A stretch of 64,000 bases of DNA from Janthinobacterium sp. (GTDB taxonomy: Bacteria; Pseudomonadota; Gammaproteobacteria; Burkholderiales; Chitinibacteraceae). A program made the translations under genes and the position numbers. The DNA lies in the NCBI GenBank assembly GCA_025360045.1, contig JANYCY010000019.1, forward strand, positions 1 to 64,000. The letters are read 5' to 3'. This document shows, piece by piece, positions 1-8,939 of the stretch; position 1 is the stretch's first letter, and each line of letters begins with the position of its first letter. The notes below the pieces were generated by a model that saw nothing but the letters and a program-made list of their open reading frames with translations, was not told where the DNA came from and did not search any database.

Positions 1-205
1 GGGACTCACTTTCTTGAACGGCCAAGAAAGTAAGCAAAGAAGGCCGCCCCGAACAGCACGAAGGCCCCTCACTGCGGATAATCGGCTCGGCGAAAAAGGC
101 TGCTCGCTCGCTGCCTCGCTACCCCTTTTCCGAAACCCCGAGCCGCTTATTCCTCGTGTCGCGGCTTCAAGGGGGGATTTAAGCCCCGTGCCCCGAGCAG
201 TGATA
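1..205 (+). repeat. Family A dispersed repeat, copy 1
   Basis: A GC-rich block matching later copies near 21.2, 54.8, 59.8 and 61.5 kb. Shared segments include CGGCCAAGAAAG, AAGGCCGCCCC, CACGAAGGCCCCTCACTGCG and, at the far end, GGCTTCAAGGGG. It may extend left of the window. A 64-codon open frame crosses it, but other copies do not keep that frame, so I read it as a non-coding element. Confidence 0.75.
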
Positions 206-269
206 TGAATTTTGATTGTTGGGTTTTAAAATAAACAAAACCTACAAAACAACTTAACTCAAACCCTGT

Positions 270-326
270 TTTTTTCCGTGGAACTTCGTGTTCTCTGAGA
301 TCGAAGTGGTTCAAGATTTGGGTTTT
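270..326 (+). repeat. Family C dispersed repeat, copy 1
   Basis: Contains a degenerate CCGTGGAACTTCGTGTTCTC and GTGGTTCAAGATTTGGGTT, which match the better copies at about 32.0 and 61.7 kb. It ends just before the ribosome binding site of the next gene. The upstream GTG at 288 lies inside the repeat. Confidence 0.7.
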
Positions 327-341
327 CTTAGGAGTATTGCT

Positions 342-1283
342 TTGAATGATAAAACCCCTGAGCAGCAGTGGCAGTGGTTGCAGAGTGGGCCGGGTTTGAA
401 TGCTTTAAGCGAGGCTTGTCCGCAGGATTGGCTTCTGGTGCGTGATGAGCTGGCGGCGGTGTTTGCGCGGCGAGATCCGGCGGAGCTTAAGCAGTTGGTC
501 GAGCGATCCTCAAAGCGGGTTAAGGCCGATGCACGCTTTTTGTCGGGAGAGCGAAATGGCCGTGCTTTTGCTGATTTTGTGCGCGTTCAAATTCGTCAGC
601 GTATGGCCGAACTCGCACTACGCCAATATGCTTTTTCTGCGGCCACGGGCGTGTATCAGGGCAAGGTGAGGTTTAATTTCTTTAATGGCTTCTTGGCGCA
701 AAAATTATTATTTAAGCGTGATTTAGTCAGACAACCCGTATCAATGCGGGCATTTAGGTGCATTTGGCCGCTGTTATGGCAAAAGCGGTTGTTGATGCCC
801 TTGGTAGAGAAACGGGGGATTTATTGTTTTTATAGCCGCGAGTTGATTGCCGGTTTAGCCCAGATCATTGGTCGGCGTCGTTGCCTAGAAATTGCGGCGG
901 GGGATGGCACGCTCAGTCGATTCTTAAGCGATGCGGGTGTGGATATTACCGCTAGCGACGATTTTAGTTGGGGAAAAGTAGTGCAATATCCAGAATCTGT
1001 GCAGCGTTTAGATGCAGCCGCCGCGATTGCACGATTTAATCCACAGGTGGTGATTTGTTCTTGGTCTCCTTCGGGGAATCGCTTTGAAAGGCAGATTTTC
1101 CGCAGCCGTAGCGTGGAAACTTATATTGTTATTGGTAGCCATTCGCGCTTTATTACCGGCAATTGGGCCGATTATGAGGCGCAAACGACATTCGATTGGC
1201 AGGAAGATACAGCATTGAGCCCACTGGTATTGCCGCCTGAGTTAAAGGCAGGGGTATGGGTTTTTCAGCGCAAAAGCGCTTAA
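342..1283 (+). CDS. SAM-dependent methyltransferase-like protein
   Basis: A protein of about 313 residues. Its C-terminal half has a Rossmann methyltransferase glycine motif, LEIAAGDGTL (about residues 182-191), followed by a strand-plus-acid pattern (DITASDD), which fits S-adenosylmethionine binding. The N-terminal half is not recognised and the substrate is unknown. I chose the TTG at 342 because AGGAG sits 7 bases upstream. The longer frame from the GTG at 288 begins inside a family C repeat and has no ribosome binding site. The gene stands alone, with the chemoreceptor convergent on its right. Methyltransferase fold is likely; any specific reaction is unsupported. Confidence 0.7.
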   Translation: MNDKTPEQQWQWLQSGPGLNALSEACPQDWLLVRDELAAVFARRDPAELKQLVERSSKRVKADARFLSGERNGRAFADFVRVQIRQRMAELALRQYAFSAATGVYQGKVRFNFFNGFLAQKLLFKRDLVRQPVSMRAFRCIWPLLWQKRLLMPLVEKRGIYCFYSRELIAGLAQIIGRRRCLEIAAGDGTLSRFLSDAGVDITASDDFSWGKVVQYPESVQRLDAAAAIARFNPQVVICSWSPSGNRFERQIFRSRSVETYIVIGSHSRFITGNWADYEAQTTFDWQEDTALSPLVLPPELKAGVWVFQRKSA

Positions 1284-1369
1284 GTTTTATGAGTCAGAAT
1301 GACTGGGTTGCAAGCTTTGCAGGAGCTGCTTTCGTCGAAAATACGATAGCGCTCCTTGTATTTATGTAC

Positions 1370-3355
1370 TTAAATCTTCAATTTGCTGACACTGGTCTGC
1401 AAGCGGGATGCAACTTGCTGTAGCTCTTCAGAGGCATGCAAGCCTTTTTCGGTATAGGCACGGCTGCCATCGGCTTCTCTAGCAATCGCTTCAACGTGCA
1501 TGGCGACGTGCTCGCTGGCGGTGCGCTGCTCAACCAAGGTATCGCTGATGGCACGTAATTGCCCAACCACGCCGCTCATTTGTTCTCGCATGGTATTGAC
1601 CGATGCGCTGACTTTTTGCGACATATCGCTATTGCGTTCTACTTCGGCCACGCTGTTATTCATGCTGCTTACGGCATCTTGTGTAGCATGCTGAACCTTG
1701 CTGAGTACGCCAACGATTTCTGCCGAAGAGCTGGATGTTCTTTCAGCCAGCTTGCGAACTTCATCGGCAACCACTGCAAAGCCTCGCCCTTGCTCCCCTG
1801 CGCGCGCGGCTTCAATGGCGGCGTTAAGCGCCAGCAAGTTGGTCTGATCGGCAATTTCTCGGATTACACCTACTAGCGATGAAATACGGGTTGATTCAAC
1901 ACTGAGATGGTTAATGCTGGTGGATACGGTGTTAATGCTGTCGGCAATTTGCTGCATTTGGCCAAATGCTGAGTCGACTTCTGCCACGCTTTGGATGGCT
2001 TGTATTTCTGATTGAGTGCCTAGTTTTAGCGCATCTGAGGCGTAGGATGCGCTCTCTGCAATACTGGTGGAGAGTTGTTCGACTGCACTAGAAACCATCT
2101 GTGTGGTTTCACTTTGTCTAACGGCCATATCGGCAATGCTGGCGACTGTTTTGGCGTATTCAATGGCAATATCGCCCAGCAAAGTAGTGGCAATTTGAGT
2201 TTCTGCCACCATGCTGCGTAAATCCTTTTGCATGCTATCAATGGCGTCTAGCAGGCTTCCTTGATCTGAAGGGGGAATCGGCACGGCTAAATTGCCTGCG
2301 GCAATCAGTTTGACTAAGGCGACAACCGTATTGGGATCGCTACCAAGCTGCATGCTGAGTGCACGATAAAAGGCCCAGCCCAGCAAGATGGTGAGTATCA
2401 GTGCTGTAATGGCCGCGCCCACATAATTGTTGCGCTGGCTGGTTAGCCCATCGACTCGTATTTGTAAAAGCTGATTGAGTGCCACTTGCAGGTCTTTATT
2501 TAACGCCTCCTGAGCATTACTTCCTTGTGAGTGTTGTTGTAATAGAGCAGGCAAAGTTTCAGCTTTTAGGTTTTCTAATGCTTGAGGGCTGAGCTGGCTT
2601 TGTAGCTTGCTATATTGGCCACTCATGGTATTTAAATGATCATCAAAATGTTTGCTCATTTCCGTATTGTAATTTCCAACACGGGCCAAATTACCGGTAC
2701 TAAGGTCTAGGTTTTGTTGGGCAAGTGGCCGGAGCTCGATAAGCCGAGTGGCCTGCTCCGCGTGCTCTATTTTCAGAGTAATTGCCCCTCGCGCCATATG
2801 CTCACCGAGCAAATCTTGATAGGCAGGCAAGCGAAAGCAAACGGTATCCATGAGGTAATAGGTATCGATATCTGGGTCGAGGGTCAGGTTGGATTGATCG
2901 CAAGCGTCAGAAATATGTTGGGTGATTAAGCTGGATATCTTGGCGTAGCTTTGCTCCACGCTTTTGGGGTCCGTTGCACTTTGCTTGCGAAATTCTTCCC
3001 ATCCCTGACGTAAAGCACTTCTTTGTTTATCAAATCCTAAATCTTGGACTAACTGGCTTTGCTCGGCGCTAGCGAGTGTTTTTTCAAGCTCGCTGATCCA
3101 AGCACTGTCATTGCTAGCTAAGCCCGCTACTTTGGCTGCGCGCAGTGGTTGCAAGCTGGCTTGTAAACTGAGCCATGGCTGGATATAGGCCATGCCTTGC
3201 TGTTCGCGTGCAGAGAAAAGGCGATTTGTTTCTGTCACTTTGTAAAGGGAGTAGCCCAGAAAGAAAATACCAAAAGCGATAACCAAGCCCATGACGGCAA
3301 ATCGAGCAGGATAGCTGAGCGAGCGCATGAATCGTATTAAGTAGTTCATTAGCAT
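1370..3355 (-). CDS. Methyl-accepting chemotaxis protein
   Basis: A 661-residue inner-membrane chemoreceptor. A first membrane helix (about 17-38) is followed by a large periplasmic sensing region (about 39-308) with the motif [11 protein letters not shown], seen in many betaproteobacterial receptors. A second membrane helix (about 309-331) and a HAMP linker follow. The C-terminal signalling domain carries the conserved hairpin tip ([20 protein letters not shown], about residues 500-520), which binds CheA and CheW. No C-terminal NWETF-type pentapeptide is present, so it probably relies on other receptors for CheR/CheB tethering. The ligand is unknown. There are no other che genes nearby, so it is an orphan receptor. 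Confidence 0.93.
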   Translation of the reverse strand: MLMNYLIRFMRSLSYPARFAVMGLVIAFGIFFLGYSLYKVTETNRLFSAREQQGMAYIQPWLSLQASLQPLRAAKVAGLASNDSAWISELEKTLASAEQSQLVQDLGFDKQRSALRQGWEEFRKQSATDPKSVEQSYAKISSLITQHISDACDQSNLTLDPDIDTYYLMDTVCFRLPAYQDLLGEHMARGAITLKIEHAEQATRLIELRPLAQQNLDLSTGNLARVGNYNTEMSKHFDDHLNTMSGQYSKLQSQLSPQALENLKAETLPALLQQHSQGSNAQEALNKDLQVALNQLLQIRVDGLTSQRNNYVGAAITALILTILLGWAFYRALSMQLGSDPNTVVALVKLIAAGNLAVPIPPSDQGSLLDAIDSMQKDLRSMVAETQIATTLLGDIAIEYAKTVASIADMAVRQSETTQMVSSAVEQLSTSIAESASYASDALKLGTQSEIQAIQSVAEVDSAFGQMQQIADSINTVSTSINHLSVESTRISSLVGVIREIADQTNLLALNAAIEAARAGEQGRGFAVVADEVRKLAERTSSSSAEIVGVLSKVQHATQDAVSSMNNSVAEVERNSDMSQKVSASVNTMREQMSGVVGQLRAISDTLVEQRTASEHVAMHVEAIAREADGSRAYTEKGLHASEELQQVASRLQTSVSKLKI

Positions 3356-3495
3356 GCCCCGAATGATGCTGAGCTTGTATTTTAGGCGGGGTTTATCTTT
3401 TCTTTATTTTTATCAATTAATGATCGGCTAAAAGGAAAATTGGCTTTATTTAAGACTCGTCTATTATGGATCAAGGGCCACTAGGGGGTAAGGTA

Positions 3496-4284
3496 ATGCA
3501 TAAGCTAGGTATCTTTTTATTGGCGCTAGGTTTCGCTCACGCTGAGGAAATTGATCTTCATTTAATGAATAGGCGTGATCAACAGCAGCAGTATTACCAT
3601 CGTTTATTACAGGAATCATTACAGGCAGAAGGGCATAGCGTTAATCTTATTTCTGAGCCGGAAATGCCTGTGGTGCGTGTTTCTAAATTATTAGAGGGTG
3701 GTGAATTATCTGTTCATTGGTTTTTGCAAACAGCTGAGCGGGATAAGCGTTTTTTACGCGTTAATATCCCATTAAGTTTTGGCTTGATTGGTCAGCGTTT
3801 ATTGCTGGTTAAAAAAGGGCAGTCTGCTGCCTATGCAAAGGTAAAAACACTGGCAGATTTACAGGCAATAAATAAGCGCGCGGCTATGGCTCAAGGCTGG
3901 TTTGATGTGATGGTTTGGAAAGAAAATAAATTGCCTGTATATGAGCAGCTTGGTGATTGGCAAGTCTTATTTAAGCTGGTGGCGGCGGGGAATCGGGATG
4001 TGGATTATTTTCCACGCGGGGCGATAGAGATTTTAGACGATGTGGCGGCACATCCAGATTTAGAGATCGAGCCTAATTTACTTTTAAGCTACGAGCGTGA
4101 TTTTGTTTTTTATGTTTCACCTCGTTATCCACGGCTTAGAAATCAGATTGAAAAAGCATTACAAGCGGCGCTGGCCAGTGGTTTGCAGCGCCGCCTTTTC
4201 GATCAACTTCTTTTGCCTAAGGTAAAGTCGCTTAATTTAAATAAACGAACTGTTATTAATTTAAATTCTGCTATTAAATATTAA
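3496..4284 (+). CDS. Periplasmic solute-binding-like protein
   Basis: About 262 residues with a clear signal peptide (MHKLGIFLLALGFAHA, cleavage after AHA). The mature part resembles type 2 periplasmic binding domains (family 3 solute-binding or transporter-substrate-binding domain): an N-terminal lobe with a ligand-like loop, then LADLQAINKRAA, and a C-terminal helix near RNQIEKALQAALASG. No permease or kinase is adjacent, so it may be an orphan sensor or scavenging protein. The ATG at 3496 is preferred over the one at 3466: it directly starts the signal peptide and has AGGGGG 7 bases upstream. Its stop overlaps the stop of the convergent patatin-like gene by a few bases. Confidence 0.75.
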   Translation: MHKLGIFLLALGFAHAEEIDLHLMNRRDQQQQYYHRLLQESLQAEGHSVNLISEPEMPVVRVSKLLEGGELSVHWFLQTAERDKRFLRVNIPLSFGLIGQRLLLVKKGQSAAYAKVKTLADLQAINKRAAMAQGWFDVMVWKENKLPVYEQLGDWQVLFKLVAAGNRDVDYFPRGAIEILDDVAAHPDLEIEPNLLLSYERDFVFYVSPRYPRLRNQIEKALQAALASGLQRRLFDQLLLPKVKSLNLNKRTVINLNSAIKY

Positions 4285-5285
4285 TTTATTAAATGCTCTA
4301 GTTTATCGTGGGCGTAATTTTTTGCAGCTTGATATCCGGTTTGATAAAGCCGATCCATATTGCTTCTGGACCAATCAAAAACATCAGGTAGATCTTTTTC
4401 AGCAATAGCATCGATTAAAGGCACTTTATGTAAAGTAATGCCATTACTATGCAGCGCTTCAAATAATTTAATATCGTCGCGAGCAATTTCTACTAATGGG
4501 GTAATGATCGACATAACCCAAGCATCGTATAAATCTTTGGGTTTACGTAAAAGTTTTTCTGCTCCTAGTAAATCAAAGACAATAATTTCTTCTAATTCTG
4601 GATAATTTTTGCGCAAATCTTTGAAGTTAAGGCAATCAATCGCCGCCCCTTCCATATAAAAATCACCGTTAATTTCTGTAGGAGGATAAAGATAGGGAAA
4701 AGATAGCGCCGCTTGTAAATGCGGCACATCAATTTGGCTGCGTGGCCAGTTTTCCATTTGATGTTGGCTTAAATTATAAGCATTAACCCAAAAATCGGGG
4801 CCGCTTTGTTTTAGGGTTTTAAAGTCGATAATTTGTTCAGCAAAGGGCACGTGGGCACAAAGGCCAAGTGAATCGCTGCTTAAATCACTGGGGCTGGCAC
4901 TGGCCAAGGCTAAGGCCGCGCCATCTTTAAGTGTTTGCGCCCAAGCATTGTTGGCTGGCCATTGCTGCATCATTTGTAGCATCGGATTGGCAGAGAGCGC
5001 TTGGCGATAGGCCTCAGCCATGGGGCCGGGCTTATTAAAAACTTTAAAGTTCACAGGAAAGGCGCGGTAGATAAAATCAGCCACGCCCATCTCTTTTAGC
5101 CCCCGCAATGTGCTTACAACATCGCCGTTCTTCGGGGCGATATACATTAAGCCCAGTAGGGCTCCTGCCCCTGCGGTAGAGATGACATCAACCTTTACAC
5201 CCAGCTCGTGAAAGGCCTCTAAAGCGCCTGCAATCAAGGTGGAGTTAGGTGCGCCCCCACTGATAATTAATGCTGTGCGTGCCAT
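4281..5285 (-). CDS. Patatin-like protein with altered catalytic residues
   Basis: A 334-residue protein with the patatin fold signature: an N-terminal glycine-rich oxyanion-type loop (IISGGAPNS, residues 7-15) and a nucleophile-elbow-like segment (STAGAGALLGL). Active patatins have GxSxG, but here the elbow reads T-A-G-A-G, with Gly39 where the serine should be. The usual DGG/DGA near the C-terminal side reads MEGAA (about residue 212), so the dyad aspartate is a glutamate. Phospholipase activity by the normal mechanism is therefore doubtful. It may be a binding or regulatory relative. Strong ATG with AAGAGAAAG upstream. Confidence 0.8.
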   Translation of the reverse strand: MARTALIISGGAPNSTLIAGALEAFHELGVKVDVISTAGAGALLGLMYIAPKNGDVVSTLRGLKEMGVADFIYRAFPVNFKVFNKPGPMAEAYRQALSANPMLQMMQQWPANNAWAQTLKDGAALALASASPSDLSSDSLGLCAHVPFAEQIIDFKTLKQSGPDFWVNAYNLSQHQMENWPRSQIDVPHLQAALSFPYLYPPTEINGDFYMEGAAIDCLNFKDLRKNYPELEEIIVFDLLGAEKLLRKPKDLYDAWVMSIITPLVEIARDDIKLFEALHSNGITLHKVPLIDAIAEKDLPDVFDWSRSNMDRLYQTGYQAAKNYAHDKLEHLIN

Positions 5286-5444
5286 GGCTTTCTCTTGTTG
5301 GATATTTACTTACTTATACCCCTTAGATTATCCCTGTGGCAATGCAAGAGATATGTATGGTTGGAAATGTACGATTTTTTCATGGAGTGCAGGCTGATTT
5401 TAATCTGCTAGAACAAAGTAAGGGTTTGTTTAAGGAGCTTTATC

Positions 5445-5825
5445 ATGAAGATCGAGAGTCCACGCGGCAAGGTGAGTATTTTGTCTCGAGTCGATTTTAT
5501 TCGTGTTGCATCTGCACAATTGAGCGATGCCATTTTATTTCTGACTTACGATACGACGGATGAACGTACCACCAAATCGCGCGGTGCCTTAATTGATTAT
5601 TTAAGCGATGCAGGCATGATCACCATGGCGCAAGCGCTGGAAGAGCACCATTCGATTGTGATGTTTGAGCTGGCGAGCGATGCCGTGCGGGCTTGGCAGC
5701 AAATTAATGATCATAGTCATGCCGTGGCCGCCCATGTGTTTTGGCATGGCTTACAGGATGATGCGGTGCATTTGGCGGTGCTCGCCGCTAAGCCAAAAGA
5801 AGTAAGCCCCTTGGCGCATCACTAA
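5445..5825 (+). CDS. Conserved hypothetical protein
   Basis: A 126-residue soluble protein that I do not recognise. It has no signal peptide or membrane helix. The start has a good AAGGAG ribosome binding site 8 bases upstream. The frame is closed at its 3' side by a family F repeat and a strong bidirectional hairpin shared with the convergent MBL gene. An overlapping frame beginning at 5336 is a shadow without a ribosome binding site. Confidence 0.65.
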   Translation: MKIESPRGKVSILSRVDFIRVASAQLSDAILFLTYDTTDERTTKSRGALIDYLSDAGMITMAQALEEHHSIVMFELASDAVRAWQQINDHSHAVAAHVFWHGLQDDAVHLAVLAAKPKEVSPLAHH

Positions 5826-5851
5826 ACTTGATATTTGATCACCACAAAACC

Positions 5852-5905
5852 GTCATCCCCGAGTGGTTTTATCGGGGATCCAGCGGCGCTGTTGGATCCC
5901 CGCCA
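5852..5905. repeat. Family F repeat, copy 1
   Basis: Inverted-repeat element built from CGTCATCCCCGA and ATCGGGGATCCAG, then GGATCCCCG. Related blocks occur at about 39.43-39.49 kb and 53.45-53.52 kb. Confidence 0.6.
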
Positions 5906-5963
5906 AAGGCATGCGGAAATGGTATTGTTTTTCCACGGGAAATGAATACGAGCTAAGCTCTCA

Positions 5964-5997
5964 GCAAAAGGCCCAGATGATGCTCTGGGCCTTTTGC
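5964..5997. terminator. Bidirectional terminator
   Basis: A perfect 14-bp stem (GCAAAAGGCCCAGA and its complement) around a TGATGC loop. It lies between two convergent genes. The A/T-rich outer stem ends provide a T run in either direction. Confidence 0.8.
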
Positions 5998-6020
5998 TTG
6001 CTGCTTAGCTAACTAGTTTC

Positions 6021-6899
6021 TTACCACTTCATTTCACCTTTATTGACCTTAGCGCCAATTTCTAGTGCCATACCAAGGCCAGCAGCTGGGTAACGTTTTT
6101 TCATGGCAGAGATCAATGCCGCAGAGTCTTTTGCTTTAGCCAATTCAAGATCGTAGGCTTTCAGGTATTCACGGTTGTATTGTAGGTGCTCAACAGTGAA
6201 AGTTGTGCCCGCCTTAAAGTGGCCTGGAATCACCACTTCAGGTTTCAGGGCTTCCATTTTATCGATCACTTTCAGCCACTCTGCACGCTTGGCGACGGAT
6301 GCATCGTCTGCTGTCCATAGGTGGAAGTTACCGAATACCGATACGCCACCAGCGATGGTTCTGATGGATGGAATCCATACAAAGCTGTGCTCTGCATTGT
6401 CGCCATCTAGGCCCATCACTTCTAATTTCTCGCCATCCACGCTTAGGGTGTTGCCTGATAACTGCGTAGGAACTACAGGGTTTTTAGGTGCATTTGTGCC
6501 TAAGATCGGGCCCCAGTAAGCGATTTTCTTTGGCAGTGTTTGTTTGATATGAGCAATAGTTGGTGCGCTTGCTACTACTTTTACACCCGGGAAAGCTTGG
6601 GTAATGACTTCAAGGCCGAAGTAGTAATCAGGATCACCGTGGCTAATGTAAACCGTTGTCAGTTTTTTGCCGCTGGCTAGAATATTAGCGACCACGCGGT
6701 GGGCATCAGCCAATGTGAATTGTGCATCAATCAAGATGGCTTCGGTCTTACCAGTGATTAGAGTTGACGCTACGCCAAACGAGCTTGGATCTGGGTTTGC
6801 ATATACTTCCAGTTTTAAAGGCGCTTCAGCGGCCTGAGCACCAGCGATGATGCCAATTGAAAGAGCAAGTGTGGATAAAACAGCAGCGGGTTTAAACAT
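6021..6899 (-). CDS. Exported MBL-fold metallo-hydrolase
   Basis: About 292 residues with a Sec signal peptide ending in AQA/AEA. The metallo-beta-lactamase fold is shown by an SHGDPDYYFG segment in place of HxHxDH, an AEHSFVW histidine, an AGG..FGNFH strand and a late VIPGHF histidine. Two usual metal-ligand positions are substituted (second His to Asp, last His to Tyr), so metal binding may differ from classical enzymes. The ATG at 6899 (MFKPAAV) is preferred because AAGGAAAC precedes it and it begins the signal peptide. The longer frame adds an unlikely N-terminus. It is divergent from a LysR gene, the usual arrangement for a regulator and its target. Confidence 0.85.
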   Translation of the reverse strand: MFKPAAVLSTLALSIGIIAGAQAAEAPLKLEVYANPDPSSFGVASTLITGKTEAILIDAQFTLADAHRVVANILASGKKLTTVYISHGDPDYYFGLEVITQAFPGVKVVASAPTIAHIKQTLPKKIAYWGPILGTNAPKNPVVPTQLSGNTLSVDGEKLEVMGLDGDNAEHSFVWIPSIRTIAGGVSVFGNFHLWTADDASVAKRAEWLKVIDKMEALKPEVVIPGHFKAGTTFTVEHLQYNREYLKAYDLELAKAKDSAALISAMKKRYPAAGLGMALEIGAKVNKGEMKW

Positions 6900-7033
6900 G
6901 ATTTGTTTCCTTGAATCAGTGTGGTCTGGCAATGGACGCTAGATTAGTTGTATACCGTGCGCAGAAAAACCCCAAATTAGGCGTTAGTTTGTTGCATAAT
7001 TCGAGCGAATGATGGATTTGGAGTGACGCGAGG

Positions 7034-7945
7034 ATGATGGATAGGCTGACCGCGATGCGGGTGTTTATTGAGGTGGTTGATCATGGCAGCTTAACTGCTG
7101 CGGCAGATAAGCTGGATATGTCACGGGCAATGGTCTCTCGATACTTGGCCGAGCTGGAAACTTGGCTAGGGGTGCGGCTCCTGCACCGCTCTACTCGAAG
7201 CCTTGGGCTGAGTAGTGCAGGACAAGATGCTTTGCCTCGCTGCAGGCAGATGCTAGAGCTGGCCGATGATGTGCAAGGAATGACTCATAATCAGAGCGTT
7301 GCTCCACATGGCTTGATTCGTGTGGCGAGCAGCAATTCCTTTGCGCAATCACACTTAGCGGCAGCGGCAGCGGCCTTTGTTGCTCAGTATCCCGATACGC
7401 AGGTCGAGCTGATTGTGGGAGATAGAAGCATCAATCTGGTGGATGAGCGTATTGATTTGGCGATTCGAATCACCAATGATGTCGATCCTAATCTGATTGC
7501 TCGCAAGCTGAGTATTTGTCGCTCGGTTGTCTGCGCAACACCGGCTTATCTGGCTCAGCACGGCACCCCTTTGCATCCCGAAGACTTGCTGCAGCATCAA
7601 TGCCTAAGTCACGCTTTTTTTGGCAAGAATGGCTGGCGTTTTACTAAAAATGGTCAGCTTTTTGTGGTGAATGTGAATGGTTCGATTAGCGCGAATGATG
7701 CAAATGTAATTTTGCAAGCAGCCCTTGCGGGGGCAGGCATTGCACATCAGCCCACTTTTAGCGCTGCACGCTATTTAGAATCGGGTGAGTTGGTGCATTT
7801 ATTGCCGGATTATCAATCGGATGAATTGGGCATTTATGGTCTTTATACTTCCAGACGCCACATGCCCAATATTTTGCGTAGTCTTTTAGACTTTCTGGCC
7901 GAGCGCTTTGGTAGCAAGCCAAGCTGGGACCAGTTTTTAAAGTGA
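7034..7945 (+). CDS. LysR-family transcriptional regulator
   Basis: A 303-residue regulator with an N-terminal winged helix-turn-helix (RLTAMRVFIEVVDHGSLTAA, about residues 4-62) and a C-terminal effector-binding domain (about 90-300). It belongs to the CrgA/DsdC-like group common in betaproteobacteria. The start is one of two adjacent ATGs, with GAGG upstream. It is divergent from the MBL-fold gene, separated by about 130 bp, and probably controls it and itself. The effector is unknown. Confidence 0.93.
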   Translation: MMDRLTAMRVFIEVVDHGSLTAAADKLDMSRAMVSRYLAELETWLGVRLLHRSTRSLGLSSAGQDALPRCRQMLELADDVQGMTHNQSVAPHGLIRVASSNSFAQSHLAAAAAAFVAQYPDTQVELIVGDRSINLVDERIDLAIRITNDVDPNLIARKLSICRSVVCATPAYLAQHGTPLHPEDLLQHQCLSHAFFGKNGWRFTKNGQLFVVNVNGSISANDANVILQAALAGAGIAHQPTFSAARYLESGELVHLLPDYQSDELGIYGLYTSRRHMPNILRSLLDFLAERFGSKPSWDQFLK

Positions 7946-7968
7946 TTTAATGGATGTTATGCAACCCA

Positions 7969-8020
7969 AACTTTGAACCACGGAGGCCACAGAGAACACG
8001 GAGTTTCATGGAGAAAAACA
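7969..8020 (-). repeat. Family C dispersed repeat, copy 2
   Basis: Reverse-oriented copy: ACCCAAACTTTGAACCACGG, then CACAGAGAACACGGAGTTTC and GGAGAAAA. It fills most of the gap between the LysR gene and the following convergent gene. Confidence 0.75.
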
Positions 8021-8098
8021 AAGCTTGAATTCAGTTGGTTTGCAGAAGTAAGGAGCGCCCTCAGGACGCCAGCATTGGCGATCGTTGCGTAACATCAG

Positions 8099-8806
8099 TT
8101 AAGCCTGTTCTTGAAAACCCTGCTTGGGGGCGTCGCTGCTTAAATCCAAGTGGCGCGGGCCGCCGGGTAGGTTGAGCAGTTGTAAGCTCATATCCCCTAA
8201 TAATTTCAGCAGCGATTTGCCATCCTCGCCTTGCTTGAGTAATTGGAAAGGCTGGTATTGAGGCTTGCTACTTAATCGTTTGAGTAGGTCTTCGGCCGTA
8301 CCTGCAAATTGTGTCGCTAAATCACTCGCTGGAACTTGGGCAGGCTTAGATTCGGCAGCATTCTGGAAGCTGCTGGCGCTGGCCCCTTCAATAATCGATT
8401 GGTAGCGTACATCAATTTCAAAATCAAATTGACGGCCATCGGCAGTAAATAGCTTGCCCTTGCCATTAAAGTGACTGGCGTCTTCTAGCCTAAAGCCAGC
8501 TGCTGAGCTGTTGGTGCTTTGCTGGGCTGCTGCCGCAAAATGAGAGGAGCTGCTTAGCTCTGCCTGATCAAAGCGAAACGTCATGCCCTTGGCCGCGTCG
8601 CCAAACAGTTGCTGGGCAAAGCCGTGCATCAAATCTTGTGCTAAATCGGTGGTGGCTTTGCCTAAGTCTTCGGCACGGCTTGCCAAGACATCGCTGCTTT
8701 TTTGTACGGCGGTATCTGGCTTGGCGGTTTGCGTGATGCCCTTCTCTGCGCCCGCTAGATAAGGGCTGGGCATGGTTCTATTATTTAGCAGAGAGAGCGG
8801 GTTCAT
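8099..8806 (-). CDS. Hypothetical protein, cytosolic
   Basis: A 235-residue protein, not recognised. The N-terminal 60 residues are low in hydrophobics and probably flexible. The centre holds a conserved-looking block (GKGKLFTADGRQFDFEIDV, about residues 114-132) that reads like a small beta domain. The C-terminal third is leucine-rich (LLKLLGDMSLQLLNLPGG) and predicted helical. There is no signal peptide. It is divergent from an MFS carrier. A second in-frame ATG is at residue 12, so the exact start is uncertain. Confidence 0.6.
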   Translation of the reverse strand: MNPLSLLNNRTMPSPYLAGAEKGITQTAKPDTAVQKSSDVLASRAEDLGKATTDLAQDLMHGFAQQLFGDAAKGMTFRFDQAELSSSSHFAAAAQQSTNSSAAGFRLEDASHFNGKGKLFTADGRQFDFEIDVRYQSIIEGASASSFQNAAESKPAQVPASDLATQFAGTAEDLLKRLSSKPQYQPFQLLKQGEDGKSLLKLLGDMSLQLLNLPGGPRHLDLSSDAPKQGFQEQA

Positions 8807-8939
8807 GGCGATAAGCTCAGTAGTCGTTTATTGCTTATCGGCAGGCGCTAGGTTTTTCTTTAGGGCTTCATCTTGAGCGCTTAAAGAAATGGGTAGAATA
8901 GCCAGCCCGCAATTGTTCGATTCTTCAGGAAAACCCTGC

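Noticed and set aside
14-208. 64-codon frame in the first family A repeat
   Set aside because: Other copies of the repeat do not keep the frame, and there is no ribosome binding site. Treated as repeat DNA.
5336-5563. 75-codon frame overlapping the hypothetical gene at 5445
   Set aside because: No ribosome binding site, while the other frame has AAGGAG and better codon usage.
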